DNA from: Blakeslea trispora
Taxonomy: Eukaryota > Mucoromycota > Mucoromycetes > Mucorales > Choanephoraceae
NCBI GenBank assembly: GCA_025331445.1
Contig: JAIWNE010000029.1
Coordinates: forward strand, 248,001 to 312,000
Length of the DNA: 64,000 bases
Reading direction: 5' to 3'
Both the position numbers and the translations under genes were made by a program. Each line of letters begins with the position of its first letter. Position 1 is the stretch's first letter. This document shows, one piece after another, positions 1 to 14,796 of this stretch. The notes under the pieces are model-generated. The model had not been told where the DNA came from and made no database searches. It saw only the letters and a list, made by a program, of their open reading frames with translations.

Positions 1-640
1 AACTGGATTGCATAGTCGAACTAGATTTCATAGTAGAGCTTGTTGTAGTACGTCTTCTGGGACCATTACATTTACCTCCGATACATTGCTCGCGGCAGTC
101 AGCTTCTGTCTTACAGCAATCTCCGTTGTAGCCACGACCATTTCTTTTACCAAAGATAGTGCTCTTGTTTGAACATGTGGGAGCAGGAGTAGTGCTTGCG
201 GAAGTAGATGTAGTAGCAGTAGATCTAGTGGCCGTAGAAGTAGACTGAGATGAACGAGAAGTAGAAGAGGTAGCTACTCCACCTCTACAGATGTAATTTT
301 GACCAGCTTCATAGGATTGACCAGGCTGGCATTGAGCAGTGACAGAACGATCTTCGCTGGTAACATAGTCAAGGACAGAAGAATTACCGGCTTTTGGGTA
401 TAAAGCCATAGGTTGAAGACTTGCTCCGTTGACCTTTGGGCATGCATCATCAGGGTAGGAGAGGTAAGTTGTTTGTGGATTGCTGAATCTGACACATGAA
501 AAGTTACATTCACCAACAGCTGGACAGCCTCGATAATATCTACTGGAAGAGTTAGGAGAAGTAACAAAGACTGACACTCTTTGAGCATTGATCATCTGAG
601 AAGCAGCAACAATAAGCAGGGCAGAGACAGTAAGCTTCAT
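1..640 (-). CDS. Secreted cysteine-rich protein with Ser/Thr-rich linkers, partial
   Basis: Function unknown; the C-terminus lies beyond the left edge and 213 codons are visible. From the ATG at 638-640 the frame is open to base 1 with no intron needed. Residues 1-19 form a signal peptide (MKLTVSALLIV core, cleavage likely after ...MINA). Residues about 20-115 hold six cysteines and look globular. A Ser/Thr linker of about 30 residues follows, then a compact cysteine module (PTC ... GDCC ... EADC ... EQC ... GGKC) and a second Ser/Thr/Arg stretch. Signal peptide plus O-glycosylatable linkers suggests a secreted or wall-bound protein. The cysteine module resembles small knot-like modules of fungal extracellular proteins, but I cannot name a family. 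Confidence is good that it is a gene and low on role. Confidence 0.75.
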   Translation of the reverse strand, partial: MKLTVSALLIVAASQMINAQRVSVFVTSPNSSSRYYRGCPAVGECNFSCVRFSNPQTTYLSYPDDACPKVNGASLQPMALYPKAGNSSVLDYVTSEDRSVTAQCQPGQSYEAGQNYICRGGVATSSTSRSSQSTSTATRSTATTSTSASTTPAPTCSNKSTIFGKRNGRGYNGDCCKTEADCREQCIGGKCNGPRRRTTTSSTMKSSSTMQSS

Positions 641-2737
641 ATTTTAATTCAATAAGTTGTTTGGATAATAATAAAACGGGAAACAGAATTTGGTTTGAAT
701 CATTTTTATATCAAACCATCGACTGTTCAAATAAACTCAAAATATACGATTGTGTAGAGTAAAGCTCCTAGTGTTACTGTATCTATACTGCATAGCTCAT
801 ATTTTCAATCAAATCTGTCATGTTTGGGTACTTGCTAAAGTCTGTTCCTATTCGATAAGGTTTACCTCCATTCTATGCGCTATTTACTCTATTTACTTTC
901 CTTTTGAGGGTTTTTTCTACTACCCCGCATGCTCCTCTACTTGTTCATTTTTTAGAAAAAAAAAATTAAATTTATGTATTGTTTAACATTTTATTAATTT
1001 ACAAATGTATCAGTATGCATCCGAAAGGAACAAAATCAAAACAAAAAATAAGGATGATTCGGTTCTAACAAATATGTGCATACAATAACCCAACGTGGCA
1101 ATCTAGCTGAAACAGTGAAATGTAGATCATTTGAAGATTGAAACATTATTGAAATAAAGAACAACCTCAATAACTACCCAAAAGTGCATACCGAAATCAA
1201 AAACAACTTCTTTTGCGCTAATACCTACCAAATGCTTATCATGCTTTATCAACTAAGATCAATAAACTAGTGTACAGAAAAGGTAGAAGGGGAGACTGTT
1301 TTATGTATATAATTGTGATTGTATCATTTCTTTTTTTAATAATATAACTGTTTGATTCTTGAGGTGTGCGGATGACAAGTTGCTTGGTAAATACCAAGAA
1401 TACGAGGTCCAGAGCGAAGAAGAAAGAGAGAAGGTAGTTTAATTCTGGACTCAAATCTAAGAGTGATCGACATTCATGTCAATTTTCAGTATGTGTCAGA
1501 TAGTAGAATTATTAAATTTTATGGTATTTTCGTTCTGATAGTTGTACTCTTAGCTTGTTCCTGAACTTTTATACTAATGTGGTAATATACAATAATTTAA
1601 GAATTTCTTGAGATTCGAGGCAGTAATTTTTGTTTTTGAGGGAGCATTTTTCTATACGGCCTCTCTCTCTCTTTCTCACTTGACTGGCAGTACCAAAGAT
1701 AGATCAGTCAAATAAAATCAACACTAATTTATGCGCTCTTGATCATAATCAGGGTACCGCATTAAAAATCACAGTATAAATTCGACTCACTGAATTGCTT
1801 AATAATACCAGATTCAACAACCTTCTAGTTGTAGCCCGATATGTTAATATGAAATAAAGTTTCTCTTTTCTTCATCATAAATTCAATATTGCCGAAAAAG
1901 CCATCTCCGAAATAGCTAGACTAAAGATTATTTGCAAAAAAAAAAGATTTCTTTCTTTTTGAAGGACCTTGCTAGAGAGATGTGAGCAGAATTATATGCT
2001 TATACAAAGCAATAGCTCACTAGTCCAAGAATTGTTTTGAATAAACTGATCTTAAACACCTTTTGGTTAACTGAATAGATAGAGCTTATTTTTCTAAAAA
2101 AAAAAAACAGACGGCTAGCATGCAGGAATCATACATTTGCTTACTGCCAAATAAAGTGCGCTAAAGAGAAAAGAAAGAACTCCAACACATACATGCTGAG
2201 TTGATTTTGCCACTTGAAGAAAAGGACTAACTGTAAACTTGGTCATGTCAGAGTTTCTGTCATAAAAGCTTCGTCTTTTCTGTATGTCAAATATACAAGC
2301 AAGATAAAAAGAAAGTAATAAAAAAAAGGGGGGGGGGCGCTCTTCTCAAGTACAAAATAAGCTGGTACAGTCCAATCCAGATATAGTGTATGTCATGTTC
2401 TTTAAGCCCTTTTTTTTTCTTGACATTTCAGAATTCTGGTATGCTCTTCCGTACTTGTTACAGAATTGATCACATATTGTTTGTGCAGACTATACATTGC
2501 ATAAGCCCTCTCGCCGTATTCCCTCTCTCAAATATTTATACAGACAGATCAGTCTCTCTCCTCATTTGTTATGTCAAAGCGCATAGATCCTTATGTTGAT
2601 ATGCACAAGAACAGAAGCGAATATCTGAACCTTGGCTCACCCACAAATGCAACTCTTCCCACCTGCATGATTGTGAAGCACTGATTTCCTACAGAAACTG
2701 GTGTATCTAGAATGCTTTATTATATGTATATACAGTT
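641..2737. other. Intergenic, no gene seen
   Basis: About 2.1 kb of AT-rich DNA. Open frames are short (under 80 codons), hydrophobic or low-complexity, and lack splice-compatible partners. It should contain the promoter of the secreted-protein gene (left side) and the 3' end of FMC1 (right side). A G run preceded by a poly-A tract lies near 2,322-2,338. Confidence 0.6.
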
Positions 2738-3213
2738 CTAATGGTCTTTCTCCACATCAGGGGTTAAAGGAACAGGATTGCTGGGATCATATTCTCTAGG
2801 TAGGTTTAAGCCTACACGGTTGGCTGAAAGTTCGATCTTTTTCTTTTGTTCCAAAACAATAGCTGAATAGATGTCACGCAATTCCTAAAAACAAAAAAGG
2901 AGTCAATATCTTCCTCAGAGTGATCCCATTGTACACACCTTGTGCTTTCTAGAGCTAGACAAGAAAGTCAAAACATTTTCAGCATTGATGTTTAGGGCTG
3001 CGACTTTTGAAGGATCTGTAATGTGTTGGTTTTGGCGATAGATCGATTTGAGTTCATTGGCAAAGAAAGGGTTGTTGGCTCCTTTAGTATACTGTAAAAA
3101 AGTATTCAAGACTAGAGTGAGCGCTTGCTGTAGAGCAAGTATTTCTATGTTACCTGAATGTTGCATTCTCTAAGCAAATTACGGTACACTTGCAGACTTC
3201 TGGAAACTGACAT
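2738..3213 (-). CDS. FMC1: ATP synthase F1 assembly factor FMC1 (LYR family)
   Basis: Small mitochondrial LYR-type protein that helps assemble the F1 sector of complex V, with Atp12 as the known yeast partner. Three exons: 3154-3213, 2939-3091, 2738-2884, giving 119 aa. The N-terminus MSVSRSLQVYRNLLREC carries the L-Y-R tripeptide variant (VYR) of the family. The C-terminal region reads ELSANRVGLNLP, which matches the conserved 'A..VGL.LP' tail of FMC1 proteins. Phases (0,0) and GT...AG ends are all regular, and the length is close to the human protein (113 aa). It is divergent from SSL2, about 635 bp away. A targeting presequence is not obvious, as is common for LYR proteins. Confidence 0.85.
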
Positions 3214-3848
3214 TTTATAATAGGTGTGCGTCTGAAGAAAAAAGAAAAAAAGAAAAACAAGCGCTAAGCGGGGGTCTGTATGAGATTTGAGGCCAGATTT
3301 AAAGAAATGAATGGAATTTGGATGATATTCATATGTATTGTGAGCTCAATGATCAATTGAAGGTCGATATTGTTACTTGCGCTTGAGCAGAAGGCTGTGT
3401 GTTGCTTAGCTTATAAGAAGAAGGAAAAAAAAAGAAAGGAAGGAGAGGTCTTACTTGAGGAAGAAGAGAGTGTACGATGCCTTTCAAAGAATTTGATATT
3501 CAGATCTACTTATTACCAGTTTTGGAAGGTTGCAAGATTTTCACCAACCATATGCATCTTATCATTCAGAGTATAAGCTGAGCTAATTCAATGAAGCTGA
3601 ACTGTCAAACTAATCTTCTTTTGCGACTTACATCTGAAGCACTGTCTCAATAAAGTCAGAAAAATTGGGTTGACAAGTAGAAATCAAATGTAGAAATTGT
3701 CTCAATAATTGCGTAATTTTCGTCTGTAAATGTTGATTAAGATACACAAAGCACCGAGCGCAGAAAAAAAAAAGAGAGAAAAAAAGCTGCGGTTAGCATT
3801 AGTCTACTTTCGGCTCTCTTTTTTCTTTCTTTTCTTTATTATAGCATA
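3214..3848. other. Divergent FMC1/SSL2 intergenic region
   Basis: Shared promoter region between two divergently transcribed genes. It includes a pyrimidine-rich leader (about 3,820-3,845) before the SSL2 start and a coding-like open stretch on the minus strand at 3,632-3,745, followed by a good GTAAGT donor. That stretch could be a 5' UTR exon of FMC1 and is discussed as a finding. Confidence 0.4.
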
Positions 3849-6785
<2,937 letters not shown>

Positions 6786-7601
6786 GAGAGTAAGGATTTT
6801 AAAGGATCTATATTATATTTCAAAACACTCTCTCTTTTTTTTAGTATTGAAAATAGCATATTCATCATGTAAATAATAAAGCATTTTTTTTTTCGTTGGC
6901 AATCTAGTTTATTTTGAGATAAAGCCGAACAATATAACAAAGCTTAGATATAAGTAGGTCTTTTTTTATTTAACAAGAAAAAAAACATTGAGAATAAAAA
7001 CCAGACAGCAACAGCAACAACAGGATCATGCAACTAATTTTCACAAATGAAAGACATCTTGAGTCATCAAAGAAACAAGCTCGTATTTGGTAATTTACAA
7101 GAAAAAAGGAATAAACATCATCCTCTGAACACCTAAAATAATGAAGCGCAAGCTCTTTGAAGTTCACTTTCATCTCTTAAAGATTATAGCTATTTTCGTT
7201 TATTAAAAGTTTTAACATATGTCTTCTCCAAGACTATCTGATAAACATTTAACAAATTAGTAGAAAGTTTATTCTCGAAAGACAAACAAGTTGATTTTGC
7301 ACAACCATCCAAGATAAATGCTGGTAATACTTTTCAAAGATCTGGAAGGTCTATACTAGGGACGTAACACGAACCAAATCAAGCAGGTGGCGTAGAGAAG
7401 CTGTACATCAAATTGACGTCAGGAAACTGATAATAGTGAAAGTGAGCCAACTATGAAATAGATTAAAAAAAAAAAAAGAATGATGTATGTGCACTAAGCT
7501 TAACGCGCTTTAAAATCGGATCTAATAACTTTTTTTTAAAAAAAAGCATTTCATCACTCTATTTACCTCTTTTCCTTGTTTCTTGTGTCTTCTATCACAA
7601 A
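6786..7601. other. Intergenic, SSL2 3' end and SYM1 promoter
   Basis: Contains the likely SSL2 poly(A) signal AATAAA at 6,875-6,880 and a T-rich/A-rich stretch before the next start. A 67-codon minus-strand frame (6,970-7,173) ends in a Leu/Phe-rich tail and shows no similarity I recognise; I do not call it. Confidence 0.5.
6875..6880 (+). terminator. Polyadenylation signal AATAAA for SSL2
   Basis: Exact AATAAA hexamer 90 nt past the SSL2 stop codon, followed by a T-rich stretch. The assignment is by position and sequence only. Confidence 0.5.
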
Positions 7602-8330
7602 ATGAACGGGCTAAGAGCACTTAATGCTTTTTACAACAAATCGTACAACAAGCGACCTATATTAACATTATGTGTAACAAATGGAATACTCGGTATCATT
7701 AGTGATAGTCTGGCCCAGAGCATTTCACTATACAACAAATTGAATGAAAAAATGGAGGATCGACTTTTGCCGGATAGAATAAAGGAGCATCATGACATGT
7801 GGTCCATTAGCGATCATTGGGACTTGACCAGAACATTTCGCTTTGCTGCATACAATTTTTGTGTCGCTCCTTTAGGTGGAAAATGGTACATGTTTTTAGA
7901 CAAATTCTTTCCTATGCCTGTGGCTACAGGTGCTGTTTCAAAAGCTGTCCAAAGTCAAATAACCAAAAAGGCCAATATGATGGCTGTCAAGCGTATGGTT
8001 ACAGATCAAGCACTGTTTGCACCTGCTGGTTTGGTTTTGTTTTTTACGACAATGGGTTTGGCCGAAACTGGAAAATGGGAGGGCGTCCAAGAGAAGTTTA
8101 GGGATGCCTATGTACCAGCATTGATTGCAAACTACAAAGTGTGGCCTTTAGTCCAGTTTATCAACTTTAAGTGGATGCCATTACAATATCGTCTACCCTT
8201 TGTGAGTAGTCTGGGTATTGTTTGGAATGCTTATTTGAGTTGGTTGAATAATGCATCAAAGCAAGAGGAAAGTGTATTAGAGAAACTTGAAAGAAAGGAT
8301 ACAGGAATAGAGGTAGTACAATCTACTTAA
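7602..8330 (+). CDS. SYM1: Mpv17/PMP22-family inner membrane protein (Sym1-like)
   Basis: Integral membrane protein of the Mpv17/PXMP2/Sym1 family. Members sit in the mitochondrial inner membrane or in peroxisomes and affect metabolite permeability. Single exon, 242 aa. It has the N-terminal ALNAFYNKSYNKRPILTLCVTNG segment in which family members have 'Y...L...P..T....G.L...GD', a GlyLys-Trp turn (LGGKWYMFLDKFFP), and the C-terminal signature NYKVWPLVQFINFKWMPLQ ('W.VWP..Q..NF..VP') followed by YRLPFVSSLGIVWNAYLSW. The charged insert NEKMEDRLLPDRIKEHH between helices 1 and 2 is longer than in yeast Sym1 (197 aa). It converges on LYS2, with 176 bp between the stop codons. Mitochondrial versus peroxisomal location cannot be decided from sequence. 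Confidence 0.88.
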   Translation: MNGLRALNAFYNKSYNKRPILTLCVTNGILGIISDSLAQSISLYNKLNEKMEDRLLPDRIKEHHDMWSISDHWDLTRTFRFAAYNFCVAPLGGKWYMFLDKFFPMPVATGAVSKAVQSQITKKANMMAVKRMVTDQALFAPAGLVLFFTTMGLAETGKWEGVQEKFRDAYVPALIANYKVWPLVQFINFKWMPLQYRLPFVSSLGIVWNAYLSWLNNASKQEESVLEKLERKDTGIEVVQST

Positions 8331-8387
8331 TATTTATGCAGAATATTTACACCTGCACATCTTATACCTACTATCTTGCTATCATGT

Positions 8388-8400
8388 ACAATAAATAAAT
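8388..8400 (+). terminator. AATAAA-type polyadenylation signal, SYM1
   Basis: Tandem AATAAATAAAT lies 60 nt after the SYM1 stop in the short gap between convergent genes. A mirror signal for LYS2 may be embedded in the A/T-rich stretch at 8,410-8,480. Confidence 0.45.
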
Positions 8401-8506
8401 ATCAGTGTATAATAGATGTGAAAGTTTAGTTTATTATTAATTACATGGGCTTCTTTTTTTAAAAAAAAATATATTACAGAGTTGAATGGTATGTGTTTAA
8501 AGTTAT

Positions 8507-11500
8507 TTAGTGCTTTGCACCACTACGTTGTAGCAATGTAACTTGGGCATTTAATTCAGGCAAAGAGCGGTAACCAGCAGCTGGTTCTGGCATATAACCA
8601 ACCTTAACTAAATAAGCGAGATAGAGACCTAAAAGCTCATCGCCCATCAAGGGTTGCTTAACACCATCAAGAGCCAAGACCGATTGTGTGTTTGTATCAT
8701 CCAATTGGGCACTCTTGGTGGAAGTAGGTAAATCATCAAGAACAAAATGAAGAAGAGGGAACAGAGAGTGATCTTGTGACTTGAGTGTGTATTCCATCAA
8801 CTTGTTTCGCCAGTCAATGTACTCGGTTTGCTTGCTCTGGTAACCGTAAGTAAGCAAAGAGCCAAACATACTGTTGTAAGTGAACCCAGCTGGATGGGTC
8901 ACTTGAAGAACACCAAGCTTTGTAGATTCTTGGTCATGGAAGGCAGCGCTAGCGACAACAGAGGCAACATAATCAACAGAACAACAGTTGATATCGTTTG
9001 ACATTGCAGGTAAGAATCCAAGTTCAACACAGCCTTTCATCAAACGCCAGATAAAGTCGTCTGTATTGGTAACACCAGAACGAGAATCACCCAAGATGTA
9101 ACCTGGACGGATAATGGTAGCAGGCATGCCTCTCTTTCTAGCTTCCATAATCAACTTTTCAGATACCCATTTGCTTTGACCATAACCATTTTCAAGACCT
9201 GAGCGACTATCTTCCAGGTTGTTATCTTCAGATACAGGTGCGCCCAATTCAAGATAAGCAGGAGTATCGAGGACAGAAGTAGATGAGACAAAGTGGAATG
9301 ACTTTTGGCGCTGTTCTGAAGCTAAGCGCATGGCCCAGAGAGTACCGATCACATTGGGCCCACGCAATTGTTGGTAAGGATAGACCCAATGAACAAGAGC
9401 ACCGTTGTGAACAACAGCGTCAGCGGTAGAGGCATACAAATTCCAATCTTCATCAGATAGACCTAGACGATCACTGGCTAAATCGCCGCAAACTGCATCA
9501 ATACGCTCCTTCCAGGCATCGTTCCAAACCAAATGATCAACAGCAGCTTTCTTGACACGTTCAAAGGCGCCAGCAGAATCTTTAGCACGAACAACACAGA
9601 CCACCTTCTTTGTGTCAGGATAACTCAAAAGCTTGTCAAGGATAAAAGCACCCAAGAAACCAGTACTACCAGTCAAGACAAAAGTGCGACCCTCTGAAGA
9701 AGGAGCCGTCAAAGAAGAGTATGATTCTTGAAGGAACTCCTTTGCCAAGACATCAACATCAGCAGCATAGTCGACTTCGTCCTTCTTTTCAGCTTGTTGC
9801 TCCTTGTGTTGTTGAATGTTGCTAGCATCCATGATGTTACCAACCTGCAAGTTATCGACTTCACGAGCAAGACCAGCAATAGTAGGCTCAGCGTAGACAA
9901 GACCAAGAGGAGCATCAACTTGGAACTTTTGTCTGATCTCAAAAATAAGACGAGTAGCAATCAATGAATGACCACCGATGTCAAAAAAGTTTTCATTGAC
10001 ACCAATAACAGGGTCGGAGGCAGGAAGAAGTTCTTTCCAGATACCATGGATGATGTTTTCATTGGGAGTCATCTTTGGCAATGCAGCACCATTAGCATCA
10101 GAACCAGTAGCAGGCGCATTGTTGTTGAATTGAGCAGTATCAGGGAAAGGCAGAGCATTCTTGTCAACCTTGCCGTTGGGCGTAAGAGGCATACGAACTA
10201 AAGGTACAAACACAGCAGGAATGGCATAGCTGGGAAGTTTTTGTTTCAAGTAATCACGAATATGCTTGATTAATCTACGGAAATGGTGGCTGGAGCGAAC
10301 GTCATTTTCATCATGGCTGTCTTCATCATCCTCAGTAGCACTAGCAAACTCAGCATCAGCAGCAGACAAGTTGGGAACAAAGTAGGCTACAAGAGTTTGT
10401 TCTTCGTTCTTGTCACGACGGACCAAAGTGACGTTTTCACGAACATAAGAATGTTGGGACAAGTGAGTGTCAATTTCACCAAGTTCAATACGGAAACCAC
10501 GAATCTTGACTTGATCATCAGCACGACCAGTACACTCGACATTACCATCAGGTCTGTAACGGCCCAAATCACCAGAACGGTACATGCGATCACGCTTACC
10601 CAAATAAAATTGCTTCCAAGCATCACCTTCAACACATGCCTCATTCTTGCCATCGTCAGTACAGGGTTCAGCAACAAACCAGTTGGGAATAAACTTTTCT
10701 GCAGTAGCCTCAGGCAAACGAAGATAGCCTTCAGAAAGACCAGGTGCACGAACGTAAATCTCACCAATTTCACCAACACCACACATCTTTGTACGATCAT
10801 GACGGTTGACAACCAAGAGCTGTACATTGACCATACCTTTGCCGGCAGCAATTACTTCCTTTTGGGAACTCAAGAAAGCAGGATGAGAAGAACGTGCAGG
10901 AACAATGAAATGCGAAACAGAACGTTGAGTCTCTGTAGTTCCGTACATATTGATGACAGCTACATTGGGAGCATATTTTTGAATACGAGCAGCATCACGC
11001 TTAGTTAAGATATCACCAACGAAGAAGGCGTTGATAAGGGAAGGAATTTCAACCTGAGCATGAGAAGAGAGAAGCTGACCCATAGCAGGAGTCAAATGAG
11101 TCACAGAAACTTGAGATTTGTTCATCCATTCAGCAAGACGACCAGGGATACCAATGTCTTCAGATGTAGGAATATGTAATTCAGCACCCAAGAACAGAGG
11201 AGTGAAGATATCACGTTGAATAGGATCATGGGCAATACCAGACAACATGGTAAATTTATCTTTTTCAGAAAGACCAAATGTTTGAGCCATCCAAGGGTAG
11301 AAGTGAGTCAAAGAGAAGTGTCTACCTCTGACACCTTTAGGAATGCCAGTACTGCCACTAGTGAAACTCAAGGTACCAATACTGTCAGGACCAATCACAA
11401 CGTCAGTCAATTGAGATTCCTTTTCACGAACACTATCGAGAACGTCATCATTTCCTTCAGATAAAGAACCACCAAGCAAGTAGCCATCCTTGTTGAGCTT

Positions 11501-12865
11501 AAGATCAGGGATTTCACAAATAATGTCTTGCTCTTTCTTGATGTAATCTCTTACAGAATCAGCAATCTTGCCAGCTTCCTTGAGAACAATTAAACCGCGA
11601 GGCTTGGCAACAGAAAGATAGATCTCTTGACGGGTAGGAGGATAAGCAGGGTCTAAAGATGTAATAGGTTAGATACGCCCTTCTCTCTTTCATTCTTGTA
11701 CAATCAAGCCGAGAAAACTTACCAATGACACTGAAAGTAGCACCTGCTTTAAGAACACCCATGATAGCAACCACTAAATCAACACCTCTATAAGCATAGA
11801 TCATAACAACATCTTCCCTCTGAATGCCTTTAGCAATAAGATAGTGAGCTACAGTATTGGATGCATAATGAATCTGTTGATAATTGTACACAGTCTTGGT
11901 AGAATCATCAGAGGATTCAACAATACAAGCACGTTCAGGATGTCTTGATGCGTTTGAAGAAAAGATATCAGTAATAGCACCTCTCCATTCAGACCAATGC
12001 AAATCTACAGTAGGATCAGGAAGTGGAGATCCTGCCAAACCTGAGTCTGAAAGGGGGATTTGACCCACTGGTAAATCTTGTGATTTAGCAGCAGTTTCGA
12101 TCAGAGTGGCCAATTGAGAGAAGATGTATTCAATACGCTTAGGGGAAAATAGAATTTGGTTATAGACAATACGAATAGACACAGGTCGCAACACGGAAGT
12201 ACGGAGAGAAGAGGTCTGTTCAGCAGAAGAAACAAAGATAGTCAAATCAGAACTAGCTGATGTGGTGGCCAAATGTTGTTGCGAAGGTTGATCAATTTCA
12301 TTGTAAAATCGAACACGACAGAGAGGGCGTCTGCTGTCAGGATCGGTGCCTTCATATACAGCTTCAGATAGCTGATCAAAAGGTACTTCTTGACTTAACG
12401 CTTCTTGTTCAACCTATCATTGTTGTTTGTTTGGATATGCTCAAGTCAGAAAACATAGCCCATCTTTGTTTCAAAACAACACCCAAAGAAAAAGAAAAGT
12501 TTATACTTTACCTTTGTTACCATTTCAATCACATCATTCAGGCTTGATGCGGGATCCACATGAAGACGCAATAACACAGGGTTCCCACTAGCAGAAGAAG
12601 TACCAATAGCGAATTCTTCATCACCTGTATAGCGTTGTAGAAGAACAGAAAAGGCAGACAAGATAACAGAGAAGGCAGTAGGACGAGCGGATGTCATGGA
12701 GAATTGAACAAGACTCATCAAAGTCTGCTCAGACAAATCAAACTTTTGAACTTCCTCTACTGTACGAGCAGGCAATGGTCTTGGATAATCTGTAGGGACA
12801 AGTAAATCTGTCAAGTTTTGAAGACGTTGCTTCCAAGATGTGATATGATCAGCAGTGTTCACCAT
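8507..12865 (-). CDS. LYS2: L-2-aminoadipate reductase (alpha-aminoadipate-semialdehyde dehydrogenase)
   Basis: Large NRPS-like enzyme that adenylates alpha-aminoadipate, loads it on a phosphopantetheine arm and reduces it with NADPH to the semialdehyde in fungal lysine synthesis. Three exons: 12512-12865, 11723-12413, 8507-11652, giving 1,396 aa (yeast Lys2 is 1,392). I chose the ATG at 12,865 because it starts MVNTADHITSWKQRL and leads into TDYPRPLP as in other Lys2. Adenylation motifs: TSGSTGIPKGV (about residue 445), MYGTTETQRSVS, and GRADDQVKIRGFRIELGE. The carrier serine is in DIGGHSL (about 908). The reductase domain has the Rossmann motif TGSTGFLGAFI (about 1,013) and YGQSKWVSE with the Tyr/Lys pair. 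All catalytic features are intact. Activation needs a Lys5-type phosphopantetheinyl transferase, not in this window. Confidence 0.97.
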
Positions 12866-13757
12866 TATTATGTACAAAAATAAAATAAATAAGGCTTGTC
12901 TATGTATATAAAATTAAAAAAAGAAGAAGAAAAAAGTGAGTTTGTTGCAAGTTAAGCTACAAGGCATGAAATATATAGGTTTTATACGATTATCCAAAAA
13001 TGGAAATTGATGTAGAGATGAAACGGGCAAAGATCAACAGTCATGCACCAAAAAATTCTGAAATGGTCCTTACGGAGTTTTAAAAAGATCTTTGACTTTA
13101 AAGATTAAGCTTCCAAAAAAGGTGACACTTGAGATTATCAATTAGACTATAGATTAAGATTTTTTTTTTTGCATTGATGGTTTTATTTCCTTCTTTTTTT
13201 TTTGGCTGTCTTTGAGCTCAATAGAATAGTTCTTAATGATCGCTTTAAGTGGTTGATGATGTACTTATATTAAGGAAAGAGATATGCCATTGATCATGCA
13301 ATTTGTTTCTTTATGTGTGTGTGTTTTCGATACAATAGTTTACTTTGCTGAGTAGCAAATGAATTGAGTCCTTCAAGTTTATTCTTTTTTTTTTTCTTAC
13401 AAGAATGTAGCATTGTATATAGTCTTTTGTGTTCATTAGTTCAATCTTTTTCTTTTTTGACTTGACAAGCTACCATAGTCTATACAATGACTGCAAGATC
13501 TTAGCTGTAATATTATATCAATGACTGGAAAAAGAAAAAAGATTTCAATGTTAACTCTGTAAAGCGATTCACAAGTCCTTTTATCCCAAAATCACACAAT
13601 CAAAAAGCTAACAAGGTGCTCTACATAGAGAAGCCACAGTCTAGTTAAAAATAAAAATAAAAAGAAAGGCTTTTCTTGGTCAATCTTTAGACTTCAAGTA
13701 AACATGCATTCTGATAATGTAAGGCGATTCTTATGACATATTTATCTATTCATTGTT
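12866..13757. other. Intergenic, LYS2 promoter and KEI1 3' region
   Basis: About 890 bp with long T runs and no credible coding frame. It should hold the LYS2 promoter and the KEI1 terminator. I see no clear activator site such as a Lys14-like element. Confidence 0.5.
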
Positions 13758-14585
13758 TTAATCTTGGGCAGGCTTAGGTGAAGGTTCACTGGATCGGTTG
13801 CTTGTGTCCTCTAAATCGATTGTTTCTTGTGTTGGCAACTTGGAATAATGTGCCCTATTAATTAACTTGTAGTAGCGAATGACAACATAGGCAAAGTAAA
13901 ACTATAAGGGTATTGATTAGGAAGTGCATAGAAAGCATACAGAAATAATAGCTTACATGGACAAAACGCAGGATCACCAATACAGCAATACTGACTTTAC
14001 TTTCCATCTCAAAGACACGATCATGTTCTGCCAACTTTTCGGGATTGTCTGTCAATTCAGGCAAACTATGGTCTGTGTAAACAAACCAATTGACTGCAAA
14101 CCAAATGGTAGAAACCACACTAACTAAGCAATCCAATAAGAAGAACATGGTATACCAGCGGGTAATCCGCACATTATCCTACAAAGTATAAGTGAGAAGA
14201 CATCAACAATGAGCTATGTTTCTTTGTTTAGCTTTACATGATATTGACCATACAAGCCATAGACAAACACAGCAATGGCAAACAAAGAATAAATATATAT
14301 GGCTGTAGCAGTTGTGTCACTGAAATCGAATGATAAAATGCCATAGAATCCAGAAAGTTTATTCAGCTATGCTCTAGTTATTATACAAGCTAAAGAGGGA
14401 ATATACATAAGCTGTACTTACAATACCAAATATAGTGATAAGTGATACTCCTTTATGGTCGAAAAAAAAAGGGCAACAATAAAGTTTTTTTTTATTAGAA
14501 AATCGAGGCTCGGTTTCAATTGTTTTTCTTTACCTGTTTTAAGAGGAACAAAACCACAACAATGTCGACCCTTTGAAGATGGCAT
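13758..14585 (-). CDS. KEI1: Inositol phosphorylceramide synthase regulatory subunit Kei1
   Basis: Golgi membrane subunit of inositol phosphorylceramide synthase, the partner of Aur1 in fungal sphingolipid synthesis. Five exons: 14534-14585, 14422-14450, 14238-14366, 13957-14178, 13758-13901, giving 191 aa (yeast Kei1 is 221). The N-terminal signature is CGFVPLKTGVSLITIFGI, then LNKLSGFYGIL, matching the family 'F.G...L.TG.......NK..G.YGLL' start. Four hydrophobic segments follow, with a long fourth one ending VVIRYYKLI. Exon 2 is only 29 nt. The cytosolic tail is short and Ser/Pro-rich. The assignment rests on the N-terminal motif, segment pattern and length. No Aur1 catalytic gene is in this window. 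Confidence 0.82.
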
Positions 14586-14796
14586 CTGTTTAAAAGACAA
14601 AAGAATTTCTTGGTAACTTTCAAGAAAAAAGAAAAAAAAAAGAGAAATGTTTTTCCTTGAAACTCCGCATTAAAGCTGCTTTCGCCAATCATTTGTTAGT
14701 TTGAACAATACACTCGTCTAAATTAAAAATGTGCTTGTGGATGAGGTAAAGACGTGTGGTGAAGAGGTCCGGAAAACTAAAGCTGTTTGTATAATC

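Noticed and set aside
6970..7173. 67-codon minus-strand frame between SSL2 and SYM1
   Set aside because: Short with a homopolymeric Leu/Cys/Phe tail; nothing supports it beyond an ATG.
10283..11008. 241-codon plus-strand open frame inside LYS2
   Set aside because: Antisense shadow of the conserved adenylation domain; Thr/Ser/Asn-rich as expected from the reverse of biased codons, with no family motif.
12866..12877. N-terminal extension of LYS2 to a TTG
   Set aside because: The in-frame ATG at 12,865 gives the family's normal N-terminus; the upstream codon is TTG.
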